A stretch of 64,000 nucleotides of DNA from Nemertoderma westbladi (lineage: Eukaryota; Xenacoelomorpha; Nemertodermatida; Nemertodermatidae). Positions 33,401 to 43,807 of the stretch are shown one piece after another. A program made the position numbers and the translations under genes. The first letter of the stretch is position 1; each line of letters begins with the position of its first letter. The DNA lies in the NCBI GenBank assembly GCA_032718475.1, contig JAUCBJ010004651.1:62001-126000 (forward strand), in the 5' to 3' direction. The notes under the pieces are model-generated. The model made no database searches, was not told where the DNA came from, and saw only the letters and a program-made list of their open reading frames with translations.

Positions 33401-36400
33401 AATAATTATTATACTTATTATACATCATAATTATATTATTATATATTATAATTTATAATTTAGGCCTAATAATGCATAACGTACTGTAGTACCTGTAGGC
33501 CTATGCATACTGTACAGAACCACCCCCCATCCACACAATTAGGATGCAATGACCACGCTTATGCATCATTACCAAAAACTGCATTCCTTCTCACACCATA
33601 GACTTATTGCTATTATTATTATTATATATTATTATTGCTATTGCAGTAGTTTACATTTTGCTACATACAGTAGGCCTAGTTGCATATATTTATATGCTAC
33701 TTATATCTACTTCTATAAATTTGTATTATCCTAGGCAGAAATGATGCAGCCATCACCAGTTCAGAACCGAAATATACACAACAAGATGAAAGCGACAACG
33801 GAGATTCCAATATACCATCAAAAAATCTATACCACTTCTTAAATAAAATACCGGCGAAAACCGAAACGGTAAGTAAATAATAACTCTGAAAATACAATAT
33901 TATTTAGGCTTAACTACTGTACTGGGCGTGCACTAGGCCTAGGACTTAGGCAGGCCTATCTGATTTTAGATTTAATAAATCTGGAATATTGATTCCCCAT
34001 CTAAATTTCCTACAGATGGAAATTCTAAAGAAATTGGCATATTTTAATACAACAGTAATTTGTTTTTGCATTTTTTTGGAGCATGGGTATTTTGTCATCT
34101 TTATACCCGCAGGTACTCTCAAAGTTTTTTAGGGACTTTAGTACCATTTTATATCGCGTAAGCCACACACCTGTTTTAGTATATTGTAATACCTTGTACC
34201 TTAATAAACTTCACTTGTTAACAAAATATTTATTTGTTAAAACATATTAAACAACATTCAGTTCCATGAAACATACAGTACATTAAGACCAAAGATACCC
34301 CCAAGACTTGACTGCCCGTTCTGTAGAAAACAAAGAGGTACAGTAAAGTAGCGTTAGGTCCCAAAGAACGTTAGGCCCCATTGTCATTTAAAGGAGCAGG
34401 TTACTGTACAGAGGCGTGATGGGGGAACCAAAACAATAAACGAAAGTTAACACATGTTACAAGATTATGCAGATCTTTATAATTGGGTCTTTAGTTTTAG
34501 TTTTGTACGCCCCCTACTCACCCGACAATAATTGCTGAACCTACAACTGTAGGCTCTACACTCTACAGCCTACACGCATATTCGTAGTCCGTTCGATTTC
34601 ACCCTAAAACAAGTAATTGTTCATGATCGAGGTTATGACGTAGTTATGGTATAACTAGAGTGTACAGTATGTACATTGCACAGTGAGGTAGGACATTTAT
34701 GGCATTATCCTAATAAAGTACAATATTCTTGTAGGGAGATTGCTGCGCTTTGCTGCATAATAATTAGTTAAAATGTCGAGCTGTCATCCTCAAAACATTT
34801 TATGAGGTTTGGCATTAACTGCATAAATTATTCAAATACCCGCAAAAAGTTAGTAGTATACAGTACAGTAGTACTAAGATTAAAATCCCCCCCCCCCCCC
34901 CCCCTCCCCAATTCTTAGTTTGCCCTAATTTTATTATAGTAAGTTGTCTGTCATAATTGTGACATTGGAAAAAAACATTAATCAATCTGTGTTTTAGGCC
35001 ACGAGCCACGAGGATCAGAGCACTGTAAAGTGCTACAGTACTTTGCCACAAGTATGTATGTAGTTTTATTGCAAAATTTTAACATTACGAAATGATTGTA
35101 TATTATAAGTGATAGAAACTGCACAAATTAAATTAGTTGAGGTATAAATAAGTGTAAAAATGACATAAATAATGTTTTAAAAAAGTTAGCTTCTATTTAT
35201 TTGTGGCGTTTGGAGCCATGTTAATAGTTTATAGCTACTGGATATTAATAGCTACCGGTAGGTATTGCAGTAGGCCTACCTGGCTGTCAGGCAATTAATA
35301 ATAAATACCAACTATTGTTTATGTGGTAACCATGACGGCGTGTTGTAAAGTCCCGCTAATGGGACATTACAGTACATAAATAATACTGTAATACACCAAT
35401 ACAATACTAATTGTACAGTCCAATATAAAGCTCTAATTTCCTCTACAGTTGTAATGTGCTAACTAACAACTCGCTGTTAATACTATCAGCATTGAGTAAT
35501 GCAACAATTTTGGAATAAAAGTTATACAGTACTTAAGGGGAGTGGTGGGGGGTGGGGGGGGGGGGGGGGGGTGTACACAGTTTTGGTCCAAAATATGTTG
35601 AAATTATTTTTATGATATATATTATAATGCACGATTAAATTGTGTTTCCAAATCTGAAAACTGCTATTTAATAGCTCTTTAGTTTTCAGGTTATAACAAT
35701 TTCCATTTAGGGATTCCTATTGAAATTACTGTTACTTTCTATAATGAAAGGTCGATTATCTCCAAATATTTTTTCATGAATTTGCCAGCTTCAAAACCCT
35801 ACTACCACAATTTTTGAGCAGTTTGTCTGAAAATGTCTGTGTGTGTCTAAATAGCCACCCTGCATAAAAGTATCGGACAACTTTTTGAAATTTTTTGTTA
35901 ATAAAATTTACTACTACAGTACACTACTGTATTTATAACAAACCTAATAAATTAGCATAAATTTGCAGCCAATCATACCAAGTCCAGGCCACGTGCCCAT
36001 GTACCATGTGCAGGTGTTAGCCATGTTACCAATTTTACTTATACAGTATATAAGGATAAATTTAGCTCGCTTACGTTGGGGTTATGAAATTACATAAAAT
36101 TCATACAGACCACTGTAATTTGAGCCAAGCAATTGTTACTAATGTTCCCCTCTGCTTACCTCAATAATAAAGAAAAGGGGGAATTATCGATTATTCGTAT
36201 CTACGTATTCTCCAAATATAAACATCAATTAAATATGTGACCAAATAACAATGAATAACAGTATTATATGCGGTGCCGGCAGTTAATCAGCAGTCAGATG
36301 TTTGCCTTAGTTATTAAGGCAGAAGTCAGAATCAATGATTTAGAGATGGGTGCATAGAGAGTAGTGCAGAGATAAGTTACTATAATCTATAATACTCTAG

Positions 36401-39400
36401 CCGCTGATGGTCTTGGGCAGAAGTCTGAATGAATGATTTTGCCGCACTGCGATATATTCATATGTAAACAAGGCCTCAAGAATTGGCAAAGTGAAAATTG
36501 TGCTGATTGTCTGGGAAAATAACATAGAGGCTACGGGACAAAGAAAATACTGACCAATCTATACCAAAATAAACGCTAAAGGGCGTAAGTTTTATGTGCT
36601 CTCAAAACCCTTGAGATACTGCCAGTTTTAGAGTAGTTCGCGTTTTGCACAAAAACGACACATTTTTGCCGCAAAGGCTTTAACATCGCCTATAGTTATG
36701 TTGCACCATCTTTGATCTATCATATAAAAAAACTTGCTCATATGATTAGATTCAAAACTGTAAAAGCCTTAGGGTTTTAAGCGAAACCAAGTTTTTTTTA
36801 TAGTTATAACTAGTACTACAACTGTAACCAATATTAAATATAGCGAAAAATAAAATTTTTCTGACCTGTCATGTAGAATAGCCTCTTAGGTACTTATTTT
36901 CCAAATTATAGGCAAAACCAAACAATTTTAAAACGCCAAGAATACATAATCTTTGAAAGGCCGAGAGTGATAAATCGAAGAGTTATCCGAAAATAAAATA
37001 ATAAATGGCAGTAATTTTTTATGACCCCTTTTTTCCGACATTCAGCATGTACTGAAACAACATCCAGACGGTGATTCACACACATTCTCTCAGTCCTACT
37101 GTACTCAGTTTTAAAAAGTTATAATTTAAATACACACTACATTCAGACATTTCAAAATACAATTGAATTAAATCAATTCAACCTTAACGATATACACGCA
37201 ACATGGCATGTATGTATAAAGCTAAGGCATTTTTCTAACCAAAACAATAATCGATCAAGATCACTTTACCAATGAGGGGAAGGAAAAGGAGCAGTTTACA
37301 GTGGCGGGCTTTACCAATTAATGGAAAGGAGCACGTTGCAGAGGCGGGTTTTTCTAACCAAAAACAATAAACGATCACTTTAACAATTGATGGAAAGGAG
37401 TAGGTTACAGCGGCAGGCGTTTCTAAATAAAACAATATTGACATTGTTGATCTTGATGGTAGAGTAGGCAGTAGGCATGGTATAATATACAGTATATCAC
37501 AATATTCATTGTCAATTACAACACAAATCGATACAACAGCCGGTTAATGCTGCTCAGTATCGTAAACTACAGTACCCTGCAAACCATAGCAACATTATAA
37601 TAATGTTTATTAACATCTTTATTCAAATAATAAAATATTAAAATTCAAATGTTAAACTAATGCCAGTTTTAATATTTTTTTGGCAAAGCGCTCGGACCCT
37701 GTGCAATAAAAGTGCACTTTCGGCAGTATTCGGTAACCAATATTAATCAGTGTTATTATAACATTGGAATTCTAATAGTTAGTGGGTTTCCCACCCTTAC
37801 AATTCGAATGTTATTCTAACATTAAGCTAATATTGGAATTATTTCATAGCATTCTCATAGCATTCCTGATTTAGTTTCTCACTATTTTCTCATTATTATT
37901 CTAACATTAGTACATCAATACTAAAACATTATGATTTTAATGTTATTAAATGCATGGTATCTTGTAAAAGGCCTACATAGAGTTTCCATATAAACAATGT
38001 TATTTCTATAAATGCAAAAACTTAATACACCTGAACAAAATTGGTGCGGTTTGTTTTATAATATTACAGAATAACAATGGGTAAAAACGCTATTTATTAA
38101 TATTATAATCATAATATGAATAATAATATTAGCATTATGTGTAAAAAAAACGCAATGCTTTTATCTTATTATCTTATAGAAAATATAACTAACAACAGTA
38201 ATTTACAATAATGTCTGGTTAATCCCCAATGTAGTGCTAATCTCGTAGGTATAAAAACACAGAACGTTCCGATACCTAATAGGACAATCTATTACAATTT
38301 TATTATTAATTTAAAAGATATTGCAAGAAACAAACAATTAAAATTTGATATAAATATAAATAAAGGTTGACCTATTTTATGCACATGTATAGGCCTTACG
38401 GTATAAGTTCTTATAAGTCCAATCAAAATTCCAGTTCTCAATTCCAGTCTCGATTTCGTTTTCTATCTTTTCGATTGCGATACACTCCTCGGCTCCTCCA
38501 ACTTTTCTAGCACTGTAAAGTAATTAAGATTATATTAATTAAGATTACATTGATTACATTTTTAGATTACAGTACCATAATATTAAGTTGACAGCGACAT
38601 GGTATTCCGTCATATAAGTTAAGAAAATTATGTTATAGATACTCAAACCTAAACCAACCCACCCACATACATAATATTTAACACACAAATCCTCACCACT
38701 ATTATTTATCTAATACAAAACTAATCTTTCATTATATATACACATATATCATAATCTATACATTATAATATAATTTCTAACATGTTCTTTCAGTAGATCC
38801 ACCAGCGCGCCCGCAACTTGAACAAAATAGTTTGTAATCACTTTCTCCACCTTCGCGTCAACACCATAGGACTAGTGTTCAGTGAGAAAGCTAGAAGAAA
38901 TTTAATTTAAATTTAATTTAAATTTGTATCTCATGACTGAGCCTCTTGCTGCGCGAAGGCCCCACGGACGTGTTATTTTAGGTTATTATGTTACGAGATT
39001 CAAACTATAGCAGTTCTTCCTAGGGTACAGAATAAAGTTATTTACTTTACTTTCTTTACATAAAATGAAACACAATAATATTATGTTCAAATTATCCTAC
39101 TGCGTGAATGTGGGGCGAGCCACGAAAGTAAGCGTTCTCTCGATCTGTGGGTCCGTGTTTTTAAATGTGAATAACTCGGCTAAATCTCGATGAAATCTAA
39201 TCCAACTTAGTACACATGTTGTTTGGCAAAAGTTTATCAATTTTCCAAATAGAATTTGCGTGGGGTCTTCAGGATGAGCTAATGAAGGAGACTAGTATTA
39301 TGTTGACTATACTTGCAACTTTAGTACAGAATATCGGACGATATGGCTACTACTACTAGGATCGGCATGCTGCATTGCAGCTGCATTTTTAAGAATGCTG

Positions 39401-42400
39401 TGCCGGCTTGTCAACAAAATTGCACCGCCACAACTCCCTATCACCCATGACATTTGCTAGATCATCCGCATCTTTAAGGCCAGTGTCCTTTAAGCATGCG
39501 TCTCAAGAAAGTCATGGGCTGTCCACCATGCTTATTCACTCCATGAGGCTGCCAAAGTACAAGATTATGCACTGGCTGGTCCTCACGGCGAAAGCAATGT
39601 CCTGCAAAGCGGAGGCGATTTTGTTCTAGTGTCAAGCTTGGGGAACCAATGAGACACCTCCAATGTTATATAGTGTCTGGTTGGAGATGTGTGCATTGTA
39701 CTTGACACAATGTACCCGGCGTAGCATTCTTGTGAATGTGCCTCCAGAGATTTGGTGTCCTCAGCAGTTAGAGCCCAGCATGGACTCCCGTAGAGGAGTA
39801 CTGGAACTACTGCTGCTCTAAATAATCGGACCTTAAGTTTCCGATTAATTCTCGGTGACTTCCATATCCTGGAAAGATTAGTCAAGGCTTTCTTATAGAC
39901 TTTCGCGCTTGCGTTTCGAAGGCCCTCACAATGCTGTCAGGATAAATGTCCCAGGTAACATAAATAAATCCACATGCTCATGCATACCATACTTTGCAGC
40001 TTATGCTCATCCTGTATCAGTAGACCGGCGTGAGGCCTATCAATGTTACTGTAACAATTCCATATCGGTATGTAACAGGAGATAATGAAAAATTGTCTAA
40101 CCTTTAAGCAGCATGTTAGAATGAGCTTAGGAGCGTTGGTCTCCCTCGAATGCATGTCTGAGCAGTTTTCCATATTTCTCGGCGAATGTGTTGTCCAGTC
40201 CAGGTCGTGCGCAGGATGTCAAAACTCGCAGCCGATAGTGATTGTGAGAAGTTGGAGAATTCGTCAATCTACAAAGATTAGAAAAAACTCTTCGCTTACT
40301 AACATTTTAATGCTAAAATATATAAACAATTATTACATTAGTAAAAATTATTAATTACTGATCTAGAATAAATAATATGAAATCAAAAGAATACGTTTCT
40401 AGAACGTATCAAGCAAAGCAAACAGTCGGCTGAAGCCGGAAGCGACCAGAAGGCTCCCCTTTCGATAGCTACTACCCGAAGGTATTGTAGTAATCTTCAA
40501 CAATTCATTATTCTGTTTTACTCAATTTGTTAAATAATTTAATGTCAATTTCGACTTCCCATATAGGATAAAAGGATAAAGATGCCATTATCATTCTCAC
40601 CTTATACTTTGCCAGTGCATTATTCTCCTTTAGGGCCTTTTCCCATTTGGCTAAATCCTCAGGAGTGTCCTACCGGCTGGTCGGGGAACAGGACCTCTGA
40701 ATGAAGAGTCTCTCCTTGAATCCATTCCATTATTTTTAAAGTTCCTTGGACACTCTTCAACTCCTCCTTCCTCCTTTATTTCCTCCAAGGAGGGAACAAT
40801 GTTGTGTAGAGGGGGCATGACAGGCAAACACCCACCCCGACCCCCCTCTCGAAGTTTGTTTATTGTGCAGATAATTTTTAACAATATTTAGTTATTTACT
40901 GTAACTAAAACGCAAGCTGCCTTTCGGATCTCGTGCGTGGTCTCTGTGGCACGTGCCTTATTGGTCTCATTGTTAATCCGCCCATGCATTTGATTGTGCA
41001 AAGCGCCACTCCCCCACCCCCACCTCTATCTGGTTGTGAAATACATGTACCCACCTAGGTTAATTTTGCATTCATTTGTTAGGGGTGGGAGAGGGGGTGG
41101 GTGTTCTGCCATTCTACTGTATGTATTATGTGACAACCGCGCACATTGGAACTGATATATCTGTAGGCCTACTGTAGGTATGGCTGTATGGAACCGTACT
41201 GAAAAACATCCATATACTGTACTGTAAGTTACGGTCCAGGAAAACCAAAACATGAACACATTTGGTTCATGTGGATGCAAATTAAATAATTAAAATTATA
41301 TAGTTGTACACCCTACAGTTATGTAGGCCTAGTTGACACGCACTGAGGTAGGTGTGTTAAACAATCTGCACTGGCAAGGACTGGACAATAACGATAATGA
41401 AAACAATGGAAATACACGTGCAAAGTTCTGTACCACAGAGGGCCTAATAAAGATAACATTAGGACAACATTAGAATAATATTGTTATTCAACGCAGTTGA
41501 AGTATGACCCGCCAACATTCGAAAAACAACGTTAGAATAACCTTTTCGCATCATTGTTATAACAATGCTATGATTCATTCCCAATGCAAATTCATTTCCA
41601 AAGAAAATATTCTGATTTGAATATTTCGATAACATTGGAAATAGATTATAATATCAATAGTATGGAATATAGTATTAGAATATCATTCAAAATATGTTGC
41701 GATTAAATGTGTTAAATAAAAAACATTGCTGTTCCAATGTATTCTGAATGTCATTTCACTATCTGAATTTTAATATTAGTATTTAAATATTATTTTAGAT
41801 TACTTCAATATTAAAATGTAAAATTTTGGGTTTTTCTCAAATAATTTGTCTCATTGCACTATTGCACAACTTTTTAGCAGCATTAAATTTCCAATACAAA
41901 ATTAATCCTCGGATACTTCTGGTTTGCAGGGTATACTCTATGCTATGGTTACTAAAAACAGGACAACAGTTTAGTAGGAACCGATACATTATGAAGAAAG
42001 GGGTCATAATGAGTAAAAAAATGTGGTCAGAAAAAATCTTTTTTTCATAATAAATTATAATACCGTTAATAATTAAAGGTATTAAAGATGTATGTAGCAT
42101 TCTTAATGAGGCTGTGTGCCAATTATAAATATACAGTGTAGATATATATATATACTTTCTATATACTTATTCACGTATATATACTTACGACTATATACTT
42201 CATTACGTAGCGTAAATACACCATAACCCTTAATACAACAACCATTTTTAGGGGGTCGGAGCACCCCCCCCCCCCCTAATTTTTTTCAAATTTAATTAAA
42301 ATGCTACGAAATTTGGTATGATTATAGATCGACACCTTTTCTTACTGGTGGCCTGGCCGGATTTTTCAATTTCTCACTTATTTCCATACAACAATCCCTT

Positions 42401-43276
42401 AAAAAATGTCTATTTAGCAATGTTTAACCACCTCCTAGACTTTATTTTACGTCTTTGAAATGTAATTTAGATATCATTCGAAGCGCCTTCGTCTGTAGAT
42501 TCCGAATCTGAAAACAGTTTTAAATTTAACCAAACATTGGTAAAGATATTATCAAAATACTAATGTGTAAATTTAGAGACGTAAATCGCTATAATTCTGA
42601 TGTTTTGTTGTCTTTATTCTAGAATATTAATTATTATTAAGCTGAGCGTTTTAAAACTCCATCTTGTTTTTTCATTACCCATAATTAATATTCTAGAATT
42701 GAGTAAAAAAAACATTAGAATTATAGCGATTTACGTCACAAAAATTTACACCTTAGTATTTTGATAATATCTCCGTAAGTTCTTGGTGAAATTTACAACG
42801 GGTTTCATATTCGGAATCTGCAGATGAAGGTGGTTCTAATGATATCTAGATCTCATTCCCATGACGAAAAATAAAGCTGACACGGAGATGGCTAAATATT
42901 GCGAAATAGACGATTTTTAAGGGCTTGTTGTATCGAAATAGCTCATAAATTAAAAAATCTGACCAGGCCACCAGTAAGAAAAGGTGTCGATCTATCATCA
43001 TACCAAATTTCGTAGCATTTTATTGAAATTTGAAAAAAATTAGGGGGGGGGGGGGGGGGCTCCGACCCCCTAAAAATGGTTGTTGTATTAAGGGTTATGG
43101 TGTATGATATCGTACTGTATAGTATATACGTACATATTTTTCAGGCGGAGAAGAGGAGCTGCGGTCTGCAAGGTCAGCACTGTTTCGCGGGAAACGGGGG
43201 TGGAGGATGCTGTTCTGGCTTCTCTTGTTCATGGCATTATCCAATGGGCGCTAGATGCTTGTTCGAACGGAAGTAG
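22666..43276 (+). CDS. Secreted cystine-knot-type peptide precursor (three coding exons)
   Basis: Gene model joining 22666-22732, 33735-33868 and 43145-43276 (333 coding bases, 110 residues plus stop). Exon 1 gives a signal peptide with a hydrophobic core (LCIMSFLIVATSS). Exon 2 gives a 45-residue polar, acidic propeptide. Exon 3 gives AEKR followed by 39 residues with six cysteines at mature positions 2, 9, 18, 19, 24 and 34, spacing C-X6-C-X8-CC-X4-C-X9-C, the inhibitor cystine knot (knottin) arrangement. Donors are GTGAGT and GTAAGT, acceptors CCTAG and TTTTTCAG; intron phases 1 and 0 fit exactly, with no stop in the joined frame. Introns are about 11.0 and 9.3 kb. The likely product is a secreted peptide released by a furin or prohormone-convertase cut at KR. 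Knottins include hormones, antimicrobial peptides, protease inhibitors, ion-channel ligands and toxins; the sequence does not say which. I do not recognise an exact family. Exon linkage across 20 kb is inferred. Confidence 0.75.
22733..23290 (+). other. Start of intron 1, no feature recognised
   Basis: Intronic sequence between the donor at 22733 and the first LINE fragment. No ORF or structured element is apparent. Confidence 0.5.
23291..23898 (+). mobile_element. LINE fragment (RTE-like), endonuclease-RT linker region
   Basis: Broken reading frames encode pieces such as IPQKPKRKHYVPW and SGRKSCDKGRLKA, then LLGSHQ/GQPPNI-like pieces typical of the stretch between the endonuclease and RT domains in RTE-clade LINEs. 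The fragment is interrupted at 23697-23741 by a copy of the LINE 3'-tail motif (TCATTTCCACTGTCCGAGTT followed by (TAG)n). It is degenerate, with several stops and frameshifts, and lies in intron 1 of the peptide gene. Family is inferred by motif memory. Confidence 0.6.
23697..23741 (+). repeat. LINE 3'-tail motif with UUCG hairpin and TAG repeats
   Basis: It contains CATTTCCACTGTCCGAGTTC, then GCTCGACC and (TAG)n. CGAG-TTCG-CTCG forms a 4-bp stem closed by a TTCG tetraloop. The same motif occurs at 27237-27277 directly after a LINE ORF end, and a diverged one at 63345-63380 on the opposite strand. Confidence 0.75.
24364..24384 (+). repeat. 21-base poly-G run
   Basis: An uninterrupted run of G next to a tRNA-like unit within the inverted-end element. 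Confidence 0.95.
24388..24450 (-). repeat. tRNA-like sequence (Ser-like), probable SINE or pseudogene
   Basis: On the minus strand the A-box-like TGTCCGAGTGGATACAGTGC is followed by the B-box GGTTCAAATCC at the right spacing. Only part of the acceptor stem can be formed. It is most likely a tRNA-derived repeat, not an active tRNA. Confidence 0.5.
25062..25212 (+). repeat. 20-bp minisatellite, about seven units
   Basis: The unit is TCGTCTCTAGATAGGTTGTT, with one shortened copy (TCTAGAGGTTGTT). Confidence 0.9.
25360..25560 (+). repeat. About 31-bp minisatellite, about six units
   Basis: The unit is close to AGGTTTAATAGACTCCGTCG followed by CCATCGTTCC. Copies are diverged. Confidence 0.85.
25684..25950 (+). 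repeat. About 32-bp GC-rich minisatellite, about eight units
   Basis: The unit contains GCGTAATGACCCCCCGGG and then TATGCTCGCCTAG or TAAACTCGCCTAG. The two versions alternate, so a longer block has been duplicated. It starts with a 13-base C run. Confidence 0.9.
26310..26640 (+). other. Intron 1 sequence between transposon and LINE
   Basis: No coding or structural feature recognised. It may be an eroded part of the same LINE. Confidence 0.4.
26641..27277 (+). mobile_element. LINE 3' end (RTE-like), RT C-terminal domain, degenerate
   Basis: Pieces in different frames read VDDFQYLGSWIES, then a longer open part at 26793-27170 with LLYRGETWTLTK, GCYTRLLRAALNISWRQHMT, and QPTHGKRTRGRPAITYV. These are hallmarks of the C-terminal end of RT ORFs in RTE-like LINEs. 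The copy ends in the hairpin/TAG motif at 27237-27277. Frameshifts and stops show it is inactive. It lies in the sense direction in intron 1. Confidence 0.75.
27392..27422 (+). repeat. 31-base poly-C run
   Basis: An uninterrupted run of C, the longest homopolymer in the window. Confidence 0.95.
27423..28786 (+). other. Intron 1, no feature recognised
   Basis: AT-rich sequence without credible ORFs. A 12-base C run lies near 28611. Confidence 0.5.
28787..32966 (+). repeat. 4.2-kb minisatellite of about 60-bp units with higher-order structure
   Basis: The core GTACATCAAACAATAGTAAC followed by CACATGGAATGAATGT is constant. The linker to the next unit varies: a long form AGTAGAAGGGTATTGGCAGT (60-bp unit), a short CCGTGGCAGTGC, a very short ACAGGCAGTGC, and a form containing AAATCAATCTGGCTGTAAAT. 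A 214-bp block repeats at least at 31600, 31814 and 32028, and the distal end (32270-32960) is a more regular 60-bp ladder. Roughly 75-85 cores in total. Long ORFs on both strands have a 20-residue period and arise from the 60-bp unit; I do not consider them genes. Confidence 0.95.
33103..33161. repeat. Hairpin with three GGAACAGGAA words
   Basis: GGAACAGGAA (33107-33116) pairs with TTCCTGTTCC (33140-33149), and a third direct copy follows at 33152-33161. The loop holds a duplicated GTAGCCGAGGC word. It may be an end of an eroded short element. Confidence 0.7.
33162..33734 (+). other. Distal intron 1, AT-rich, no feature
   Basis: Low-complexity TA/TTA-rich sequence ending in the acceptor TTGTATTATCCTAG before exon 2. 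Confidence 0.5.
33735..33868 (+). CDS. Peptide gene exon 2: acidic propeptide
   Basis: 134 bases between CCTAG and GTAAGTAAAT. Joined in phase 1 to exon 1, it encodes one Gly plus 44 residues, rich in Ser, Asp, Glu, Asn and Gln with no cysteine, ending in KTET in phase 0. The alternative acceptor four bases later (GCAG) would break the frame. The polar composition and lack of Cys fit a propeptide between a signal peptide and a dibasic site. Confidence 0.7.
33869..39116 (+). other. Intron 2, first part: no gene; homopolymers and dispersed words
   Basis: AT-rich intronic DNA. Notable pieces are an 18-base C run (34887-34904), an 18-base G run (35554-35571), and a dispersed word GGAGCAGGTTACAG with CCAAAACAATAAAC at 34389-34445 and repeated around 37245-37440 (see the repeat entry). 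No exon is supported. Confidence 0.5.
37245..37440 (+). repeat. Diverged direct repeats of a dispersed element
   Basis: Three copies of a unit with AAAGGAGCAGTTTACAGTGG or variants, and AACCAAAACAATAA. Related single copies lie near 26095-26150 and 34389-34445. Confidence 0.6.
39117..39290 (+). repeat. Interspersed repeat related to 43808-44065
   Basis: Shares CGAAAGTAAGCG, AATAACTCGGC/CCAGC.AAAT, TTAGTACACATG or TTGGTACACATG, CAAAAGTTTA.AAATTTTCC and GTGGXCTTC-like words with the second copy, in the same order and orientation. Family unknown. Confidence 0.6.
39345..40260 (-). mobile_element. LINE 3' end (RTE-like), minus strand, degenerate
   Basis: Reading leftward, a part at 39885-39583 encodes TNLSRIWKSPRINRKLKVRL and VPVLLYGSPCWALTAEDTKS, the typical RT C-terminal stretch of RTE-like LINEs. 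The end, with GGQPMTF, is closed by CCTAGTAGTAG-type TAG repeats at 39345-39360. The same terminal sequence occurs at 43606-43720 (minus) and 47310-47572 (plus). Stops and shifts show it is dead. Sequence to about 40260 may belong to the same copy. Confidence 0.7.
40261..42216 (+). other. Intron 2, later part: no gene recognised
   Basis: AT-rich DNA with purine and pyrimidine tracts near 40790-40860 and 41080-41100. No exon is supported. Confidence 0.5.
42217..43104. mobile_element. 888-bp foldback element (long inverted repeat)
   Basis: The left end TACACCATAACCCTTAATAC and the right end GTATTAAGGGTTATGGTGTA are perfect inverse copies. Complementarity continues inward over about 400 bp per arm with mismatches, including the poly-C/poly-G pair (42264-42276 and 43043-43059), AAAAGGTGTCGATCTAT, CCACCAGTAAG and GCGATTTACGTC. 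The centre is around 42640-42690. Terminal TA on both sides could be a TA target duplication, as in mariner-like elements, but is also consistent with the repeat itself. No coding capacity. Its right end lies 40 bp before the splice acceptor of the peptide gene's exon 3. Confidence 0.9.
43145..43276 (+). CDS. Peptide gene exon 3: six-cysteine mature peptide
   Basis: Begins after ATTTTTCAG in phase 0. Four residues AEKR provide a dibasic cleavage site (KR codons at 43151-43156); the mature part of 39 residues follows to the TAG at 43274-43276. Cysteine spacing 6-8-0-4-9 with the CCSGFSC motif matches the inhibitor cystine knot pattern, where Cys 1-4, 2-5 and 3-6 usually pair. A GNGGGG loop precedes the CC pair. 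The in-frame Met at 43076 lies in the foldback element, upstream of the acceptor, and is not the start. Confidence 0.85.
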   Translation, partial: AEKRSCGLQGQHCFAGNGGGGCCSGFSCSWHYPMGARCLFERK

Positions 43277-43390
43277 AATAACCACCGGTAGCATTACCAA
43301 CTCTATCGGAATGATTTGATTTATGAACAGGTGGACTGTTCGACGGTTTTGTCAATTTTGTGACAGTAAATTTCTTACTTAATGTTGTAT

Positions 43391-43396
43391 AATAAA
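43391..43396 (+). terminator. Polyadenylation signal of the peptide gene (candidate)
   Basis: AATAAA lies 115 bp after the stop codon, a normal distance for a short 3' UTR. Confidence 0.55.
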
Positions 43397-43605
43397 ACGA
43401 AGCTCTGGCAGTCACTAACGTTCCCCAAATAACATTATTTATTCGTCATTTCAAATCCAAGTAATTTTCATTAAAAGGAATAACATCGAACATTCTTTAC
43501 AGGTCTGGCATATGCAGAGCAGACGCACTGTGCTGTACTTTGATAATAAAATTTTACTTAATAGGCCTACAGTATGATGCGTTGTCAGCAATTACAAGTC
43601 ATTCA

Positions 43606-43720
43606 GACCGGAGCGCGACTACTACTACTACTACTAGGATCGGCATGCTGCATTGCAGCTGCATTTTTAAGAATGCTGTGCCGGCTTGTCAACAAAATTG
43701 CACCGCCACAAAATTGCACC
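43606..43720 (-). mobile_element. Very short LINE 3'-end fragment
   Basis: ACTACTACTACTAGGATCGG and the following about 80 bp match the 3' end of the LINE at 39345-39432, in the same orientation. It covers the TAG repeat tail and the terminal untranslated part only. Confidence 0.75.
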
Positions 43721-43725
43721 GGAGC

Positions 43726-43752
43726 GCGAACTTTGTTCCTAACAAAGTTCGC
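43726..43752. repeat. Perfect 12-bp hairpin
   Basis: GCGAACTTTGTT, loop CCT, AACAAAGTTCGC. It adjoins the LINE fragment and precedes the interspersed repeat at 43808. Confidence 0.8.
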
Positions 43753-43807
43753 AAAGTTGTTGAGAATTGTGTTCCACACCGAATTTTGTCCCTATGAAAA
43801 ATAATTG

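Noticed and set aside
40651-41280. Minus-strand ORFs of 77-84 codons in intron 2
   Set aside because: Low-complexity Gly/Pro stretches from purine tracts, no motif or splice support.
43076-43144. Met at 43076 as the start of the cysteine-rich peptide
   Set aside because: It lies in the foldback element; a good splice acceptor at 43144 and phase-matched upstream exons explain the ORF better.
43104-43319. Second frame over exon 3 (71 codons)
   Set aside because: It overlaps the cysteine-rich frame, has no signal or family features and ignores the splice acceptor.
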